A stretch of DNA of 64,000 nucleotides, taken from NCBI RefSeq assembly GCF_015767635.1, contig NZ_CP065230.1:496001-560000 (forward strand). The letters are read 5' to 3'. The notes under the pieces were generated by a model, which worked only from the letters and a program-made list of their open reading frames with translations, ran no database searches and was not told the DNA's origin. Positions within the stretch are counted from its first letter, which is position 1. Each line of letters begins with the position of its first letter. Positions 59,759 to 64,000 of this stretch are shown piece after piece. A program made the translations under genes and the position numbers. The stretch comes from Halomonas sp. A40-4 (GTDB taxonomy: Bacteria > Pseudomonadota > Gammaproteobacteria > Pseudomonadales > Halomonadaceae).

Positions 59759-60967
59759 CTAGTTCACGCCATAACGCTCAAGCCAAGCGTCCTGCAGTGC
59801 GGTCATCCAGCTTGGGTGCGGCTCGGGCAGCGTCTTGGACAGCGCATCGGCCGGCAGTTCTGAAGGATGCCGCTCGCCCTGTTCAAACAGCGCCTGGGCA
59901 TCGGCCTCCAAGCGGTCGATATCCAGCACGCTGCGGTCCCCCCACATCGAAAGCGACTGCTTCTGTGCCTGGGCTTCCGGCGATAGCAGGAAGTTGGCGA
60001 GTACCATGGCGCCGGCCTTGTGCGGCGAGTTGTAGGGAATGGCAACAAAGTGGACGTTGCCCAGAGTGCCGCCTTCCAGCACGTAACTGCGCACACTCTC
60101 CGGCAGTTCGTACTCCATGACCGCGACGGCCGCATCGGTGGGGTAGAAGGAAAATGCCAGACTCAACTCGCCATCGCTCATCAGGGTGCGCAGGTTGGGG
60201 CCAGAGTCCGGGAAAGTACGTCCGCTGCGCCACAGGTGCGGGTGCAGCTCATCCAGGTAGGCCCACAACGGAGCCGTCACACGCTCGAAATCGGCGTCTT
60301 CCACGGGCTGGTAGAGGGCATCATCCTGGTCTGTGAGCTCGATCAGTGCCTGTTTCAAAAAGGTGCTGCCGGTGAAGTCAGGGATGCGTGGATAGCTGAA
60401 CTGGCCAGGGTTGGCTTTAGCCCACTCAAGCAGTGCCGACATGTTCTGAGGCGGGGTATCGGTTAGGGCGCTGTCGTAATAGAAGGTGATCTGCGCCTTG
60501 CCCCAGGGCGACTCATACCCCTCGGTGGGCAGGGTGAAATCGGTCACCACTTCGGGGTTGTCGTTGGCGTTGGTGAGCGCAAAATTGGGCAGTGCCTCGG
60601 CAAAGGGACCGAACAGCAGATCGTTCTCGCGCATTGCGGCAAAGTTTTCGCCATTAATCCAGATCAGGTCGATGCTGCCCTCGTCATCGTTGCCCGCCTG
60701 CTTTTCAGCCAGCACCCGCGACACCGCACTGCTGGTGTCATCCAGTTTTACGTGAGCCACTTCAACATTGAACTGCGCCTGCATTTGCTCGGCCACCCAG
60801 TCGATATAGCGGTTGGTGCGTGAATCACCGCCCCAGGCGTTCCAGTAAACCGTTTGGCCTTCAGCTTCATCCAGCACGGCTGGCCAGTCGCTGGGGGCTG
60901 GCGCCGCCACCGCGGGAAGTGTCAGCGCCAGCAAGGGGGCGATCAGGGAGTATCGGCGTTTTAGCAT
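59759..60967 (-). CDS. ynjB: ABC transporter substrate-binding protein (YnjB-like)
   Basis: A 402-residue precursor with signal peptide (cleavage near AVAA-AP, residue about 22) and the opening mature motif VYWNAWGGDSRTNRYIDWV, characteristic of YnjB. It belongs to the type II periplasmic binding proteins (extracellular solute-binding family 1). First gene of the compact importer unit, 46 bp after a kinase-like gene. Confidence 0.87.
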   Translation of the reverse strand: MLKRRYSLIAPLLALTLPAVAAPAPSDWPAVLDEAEGQTVYWNAWGGDSRTNRYIDWVAEQMQAQFNVEVAHVKLDDTSSAVSRVLAEKQAGNDDEGSIDLIWINGENFAAMRENDLLFGPFAEALPNFALTNANDNPEVVTDFTLPTEGYESPWGKAQITFYYDSALTDTPPQNMSALLEWAKANPGQFSYPRIPDFTGSTFLKQALIELTDQDDALYQPVEDADFERVTAPLWAYLDELHPHLWRSGRTFPDSGPNLRTLMSDGELSLAFSFYPTDAAVAVMEYELPESVRSYVLEGGTLGNVHFVAIPYNSPHKAGAMVLANFLLSPEAQAQKQSLSMWGDRSVLDIDRLEADAQALFEQGERHPSELPADALSKTLPEPHPSWMTALQDAWLERYGVN

Positions 60968-61013
60968 GGGGTACCTCTGTCAAAATGAGCGGGCATTACT
61001 CAATCGCTGTCAA

Positions 61014-62048
61014 TTAAAGTGTTGCGCGCAGGCGCTGCAGTTCGTCCTGAACGTGATCGATGATCGGCGGTGACAGGTAGTGTTCGACTCGATCGCGTAC
61101 GTGATCAATGACCGCGCTGTCGGTAAGCTCCGCCGACCAGTCTTCGCCGCGCTGCTGGGCGTCCTTGGCGCGCAGGTGCTGGGCACGCCACTTGGCGCAC
61201 CAGGTCAGCGACCACAGCCAGGTCGCTCGCCGGCAGGCAACTAAGGTTTCGGCGCTGGGTGATGTGCCCATGGCGGTCTGCCAGCGACGGTAAAACCCGA
61301 CGACCTCATCCAATGACAGCACCGCCTGGCTATTCAGGTCCCAGGTAGTGGAGGTGTAGAGGCTGGTATGGGCCAGATCGATGCCCGGCAGACCATAGCG
61401 GCACTTCTCTAAATCCACCAGTACCGCGCGCCCCTGAGCATCGATCAGAAAGTTGCCCGGATGGGTATCAAAGCTGATCAGGCAGCGTTCGGCATCGGGA
61501 AGCGCCACCGGTAGAGCCGCCAGTTCATCTCGAATGCGCGCAATGACTTCAGCGCTCAAGTCGGCCTGTTCGAGCCATTCAGACTGGCGAGCCACTTCCT
61601 CGCGCATGGCTCGCCACGGGTCTGCTGGCGCTAGCAGTGGGGCAGGCGGGTCCGGCAGTGGCAGTCTGTGCAGGCTGGCAAGGGTTTCAGCGATGCGGGG
61701 TAAATCCTGCGGCAGTTGGGCCAGCTGACCTGCGATAGCATCCACCAGCAGGCCGCCGCGCGGCAAGCGATCGCTTACTTCCAGAAGGCCATGTAAACCG
61801 GGTACATGGCCACCCTGGCTGGCTCGCTGGTAGCAGGCGGCTTCGTAAGCCAGATTGTCGGCAGGGCCAAGGTTCATCTGGCTTTGCTTGGGAAGCCGTG
61901 CCACCCAGTCCGCCCCCTCACGGTGTAGCCACACGTGATCATGGGCAAGCCCCGTATCCGCCATCGGGGATAGCGATTGATAGCTGATATTGGCCTCTTG
62001 CAGCACTGCTTCCAGGGACTGCAGGCGCGCCTGTAAAGGTGTCGGCAT
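61014..62048 (-). CDS. Aminoglycoside phosphotransferase/choline kinase-like protein
   Basis: A 344-residue kinase-like protein. The Brenner-type catalytic segment is SFDTHPGNFLID near residue 208 (D-x-H-P-x-N) followed by the metal-binding LVDLEKCRYG near residue 225. Such enzymes phosphorylate choline, thiamine, aminoglycosides or sugars; the substrate cannot be read from sequence. The frame is open up to a GTG at 62141; I chose the ATG at 62048, which fits the domain but has only a weak ribosome-binding site. Confidence 0.75.
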   Translation of the reverse strand: MPTPLQARLQSLEAVLQEANISYQSLSPMADTGLAHDHVWLHREGADWVARLPKQSQMNLGPADNLAYEAACYQRASQGGHVPGLHGLLEVSDRLPRGGLLVDAIAGQLAQLPQDLPRIAETLASLHRLPLPDPPAPLLAPADPWRAMREEVARQSEWLEQADLSAEVIARIRDELAALPVALPDAERCLISFDTHPGNFLIDAQGRAVLVDLEKCRYGLPGIDLAHTSLYTSTTWDLNSQAVLSLDEVVGFYRRWQTAMGTSPSAETLVACRRATWLWSLTWCAKWRAQHLRAKDAQQRGEDWSAELTDSAVIDHVRDRVEHYLSPPIIDHVQDELQRLRATL

Positions 62049-62186
62049 GGCGTCATCCGTGTTGAGCAAGTCATCGTTGCCACTAAGTGGTTGTTCTAAC
62101 GCCAACCTTACACGGTTTATGGTTAAAAATGATGCAGGCACGGCGGAAAGGCGCGGTCATGCCGCCCGGGTGGAATATCAGCAGCC

Positions 62187-63263
62187 CTAGTTTTGCATGG
62201 GAATATCATCTTTCCAGCGAAAGCCGACGCCACCAGCTTTCCATACGCCGTCGCGATTGAAGGGGTGCGGGCCGGATAAGTTGATGTACTGCGGCAATTC
62301 GAAGTGCGGCGCCAGATTCTGCCTGGCCTTGATCGTCACGCGGTCCATGATTCTCAGCCCCTGCTCTTCTGCCGACATATGCGCTTCAGGCGCTGCCCGA
62401 TGGGCCAGCGCCCAGTTATCAATATACAGAAGGTCGCCTGTGTCGTAGTGGTAGCGTATGCCGTAACCCTTTTCGAATGACGCATTCAGCAGATCGTTAT
62501 AGTCGTTGAAAAGCTGCTTCATCTCGTCTTCGTTGAGCAAGCGAAGTTGCTCGGTGGAGGCGGGTGTCTGCTGCAGCTCATCAATGGCGACACCGTCTTC
62601 CGGTAGCCGCTCCAGCACCGCGCCGGTCATTCCCAGATGCAGCCATACGCTCTTGCGCCCAGAAATAGGATGTTTGTGGACGACGGGGTGACTCACGCCT
62701 GATGCCGAGTTGACAGACACCAGCCGTTCCCAGAAGGCCTGCTTGTCCTCGGGCAGAACATCAAAGGTGGCCCCTTGGTGGGCAAAGTGCGTGCCGCCGC
62801 CCTGCTCTGGGGCGCGCGCCATGTAGTAGGCGGAGTGGGAAAACGTCGCGGCTTCGAAACTACCATCGTTATGCCACTGTGGGCCTACGCCCAGGATGCC
62901 GTAGCGGTTGTCATTGGAGCAGCGGAAGATATCCCGGTTCATGCCAGGCGTCGCCGGGTGGACGCCATGAGTGGAGTGGATTTCACCCGCGCCCCACCAT
63001 TTGCTCGCGTTGACCAACTCATCGGCCGAGAGATCTGCCTGGTGCTTAAACACGATGAAGCCACGGTTCGCCATTTCCACTTCCAGCGCCTCGATGACAG
63101 GCGCTGGGAGTCGGTGACGTACGTCAGCACCGTAAATTTCGACGCCAAGCGGCTCCAGCTGTTTGACCGTCAGGCCGGCTTCTTCAAACAGCGCGACACG
63201 GTCAGGGTCGAGCGGTGGTATGGTCGGTGGCGTGTTGCTGAACTTGTCGGAGGGTGTTCGCAT
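62187..63263 (-). CDS. TauD/TfdA family Fe(II)/2-oxoglutarate dioxygenase
   Basis: A 358-residue dioxygenase: the iron-binding QWHNDGSF (His and Asp near residues 130-132), the cosubstrate region LLYIDNWALAHRAAP with the distal His near 290, and RVTIKAR holding the expected 2-oxoglutarate Arg. It hydroxylates or desulfonates an unidentified substrate. Lies downstream of a polyamine-type binding protein with 224 bp between them containing inverted repeats. Confidence 0.85.
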   Translation of the reverse strand: MRTPSDKFSNTPPTIPPLDPDRVALFEEAGLTVKQLEPLGVEIYGADVRHRLPAPVIEALEVEMANRGFIVFKHQADLSADELVNASKWWGAGEIHSTHGVHPATPGMNRDIFRCSNDNRYGILGVGPQWHNDGSFEAATFSHSAYYMARAPEQGGGTHFAHQGATFDVLPEDKQAFWERLVSVNSASGVSHPVVHKHPISGRKSVWLHLGMTGAVLERLPEDGVAIDELQQTPASTEQLRLLNEDEMKQLFNDYNDLLNASFEKGYGIRYHYDTGDLLYIDNWALAHRAAPEAHMSAEEQGLRIMDRVTIKARQNLAPHFELPQYINLSGPHPFNRDGVWKAGGVGFRWKDDIPMQN

Positions 63264-63329
63264 GATGACGTGACCTCAATGGGTGAATTTTCTTCACTCA
63301 GCGAATGTCCGTGACAGGGTCCTGAGCGG

Positions 63330-63389
63330 CAGGAACAAACGGTCCAATGATATTGGTCAGGTTATGCTGCGTTTTGTTCCTGGTCCAAT
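63330..63389. promoter_or_regulatory. Nested inverted and direct repeats upstream of the dioxygenase gene
   Basis: CAGGAACAAA (63330-63339) and its exact inverse TTTGTTCCTG (63373-63382) flank the smaller palindrome CCAAT-GAT-ATTGG (63344-63356). GGTCCAAT is also directly repeated at 63341-63348 and 63382-63389. A candidate regulator-binding region in the 224 bp intergenic gap. Confidence 0.4.
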
Positions 63390-63487
63390 CTGTGTGCTAC
63401 CGGTAGGGAAAAGCCCAACCGCTCCCTTTTCGGTGCCGCCAAGGGGGCGGGCGTTATAACCACCCATTTTGCAATCGCATATCACCT

Positions 63488-64000
63488 TCATTCCTGTGTC
63501 ATCAGGGCCTCATGAAACAGGGCTTCGACGCGCTTCTGGGTACGCGCATACCAAGCCTCGTCCTTGGTCACTGCCCTTTGGGCGTTGATGGGGTGGGTGG
63601 GAATATGCAGGCGCATGTCCAGTCCAGTGTCGCGGTGGGTAGTGACCTGCATCGCGGCAGAGTGTCGCGCTGGGCCATAGGGAATATGCCGGGCCAGCGC
63701 CACTTGGCGCTCGCTGGTGGTGGCGAAACGGATAAACGCTCGGGCCGTCTCGGGGTTCGGGGCGCCGCGGGGGATCACCCATGTCTCGTGCTCCTGGAGC
63801 TGGCCGTCCCAGAGAATCTCGATAGGCAGATCGCGCTCCACCATGGCCGCGAAGAAGCGGCCATTGTAGCCTGACGCCATGACCACCTTGCCCTCTTCGA
63901 GCAGGCGCACCGGGGTGTCGCCGGCTTCCCACCAGTGGATATTGTCGATGCCTTGCAGCCGGGCGAAGGCCAGATCCAGGCCACGGCGGGTACTGAGCAG
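63488..64000 (-). CDS. ABC transporter periplasmic substrate-binding protein (PotD-like), 5' part missing
   Basis: The C-terminal 170 codons of a minus-strand gene continuing beyond base 64000, with an unbroken frame to the edge. The visible stretch WWEAGDTPVRLLEEGKVVMA, then GYNGRFFAAM and TWVIPRGAPNPETARAFIRF, fits the C-terminal lobe of polyamine-type binding proteins (PotD/PotF superfamily). Substrate uncertain; the neighbouring dioxygenase suggests a nitrogen- or sulfur-containing organic compound. Confidence 0.8.
   Translation of the reverse strand: MLSTRRGLDLAFARLQGIDNIHWWEAGDTPVRLLEEGKVVMASGYNGRFFAAMVERDLPIEILWDGQLQEHETWVIPRGAPNPETARAFIRFATTSERQVALARHIPYGPARHSAAMQVTTHRDTGLDMRLHIPTHPINAQRAVTKDEAWYARTQKRVEALFHEALMTQE

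Overview
The window is a chromosomal segment of a moderately GC-rich gammaproteobacterium. I infer the Halomonadaceae (Halomonas or a close relative) from three things: the frr-uppS-cdsA-dxr-rseP-bamA-skp-lpxD-fabZ-lpxA-lpxB-rnhB-dnaE-accA-tilS order, the argB-algC-dut-coaBC-radC-rpmBG-mutM order, and the protein sequences. The genus is inference. I see no rRNA, tRNA, CRISPR array, insertion sequence or prophage.

At 1-5500, a minus-strand cluster coaBC-dut-algC-argB-slmA (slmA cut by the window edge) diverges from radC. At 5500-9000 lie rpmB-rpmG with a good sigma70 promoter and a strong terminator, mutM, an RlmI-type methyltransferase and a hot-dog thioesterase. At 9000-11200 are ald, slyX and a membrane-anchored cold-shock-domain protein. 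At 11200-19000 a minus-strand run map-glnD-dapC-yffB-dapD-dapE-hypothetical joins lysine/diaminopimelate synthesis to nitrogen signalling. At 19000-40000 the large plus-strand translation, envelope and lipid block runs from rpsB to tilS.

After tilS the order departs from the Pseudomonas arrangement: convergent ppx, a 0.48 kb non-coding stretch with no trxA, then rho, ubiD and a flavin reductase. From 45.6 to 47.2 kb a DAHP synthase gene is preceded by an aromatic-rich leader peptide, a strong terminator hairpin and a second aromatic-rich mini-ORF that repeats part of the first. This looks like transcription attenuation of the first step of aromatic amino acid synthesis and is the most interesting feature here.

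From 47.3 to 54 kb come small envelope genes (a DUF3087-like protein, two lipoproteins, a YdjM-type membrane protein), gloA, an orphan SelD-N-terminal-like flavoprotein, and a divergent diguanylate cyclase / helix-turn-helix regulator pair with palindromic intergenic DNA. From 54 to 64 kb everything is on the minus strand: part of a polyamine-type binding protein, a TauD/TfdA-like dioxygenase, a small-molecule kinase-like protein, then a tightly packed six-gene unit. That unit holds a YnjBCD-type ABC importer, two glycosyltransferase-like proteins (TIGR04283 and TIGR04282/DUF2064 types) and a fused VTT membrane domain/FAD disulfide reductase. Its function is unknown.
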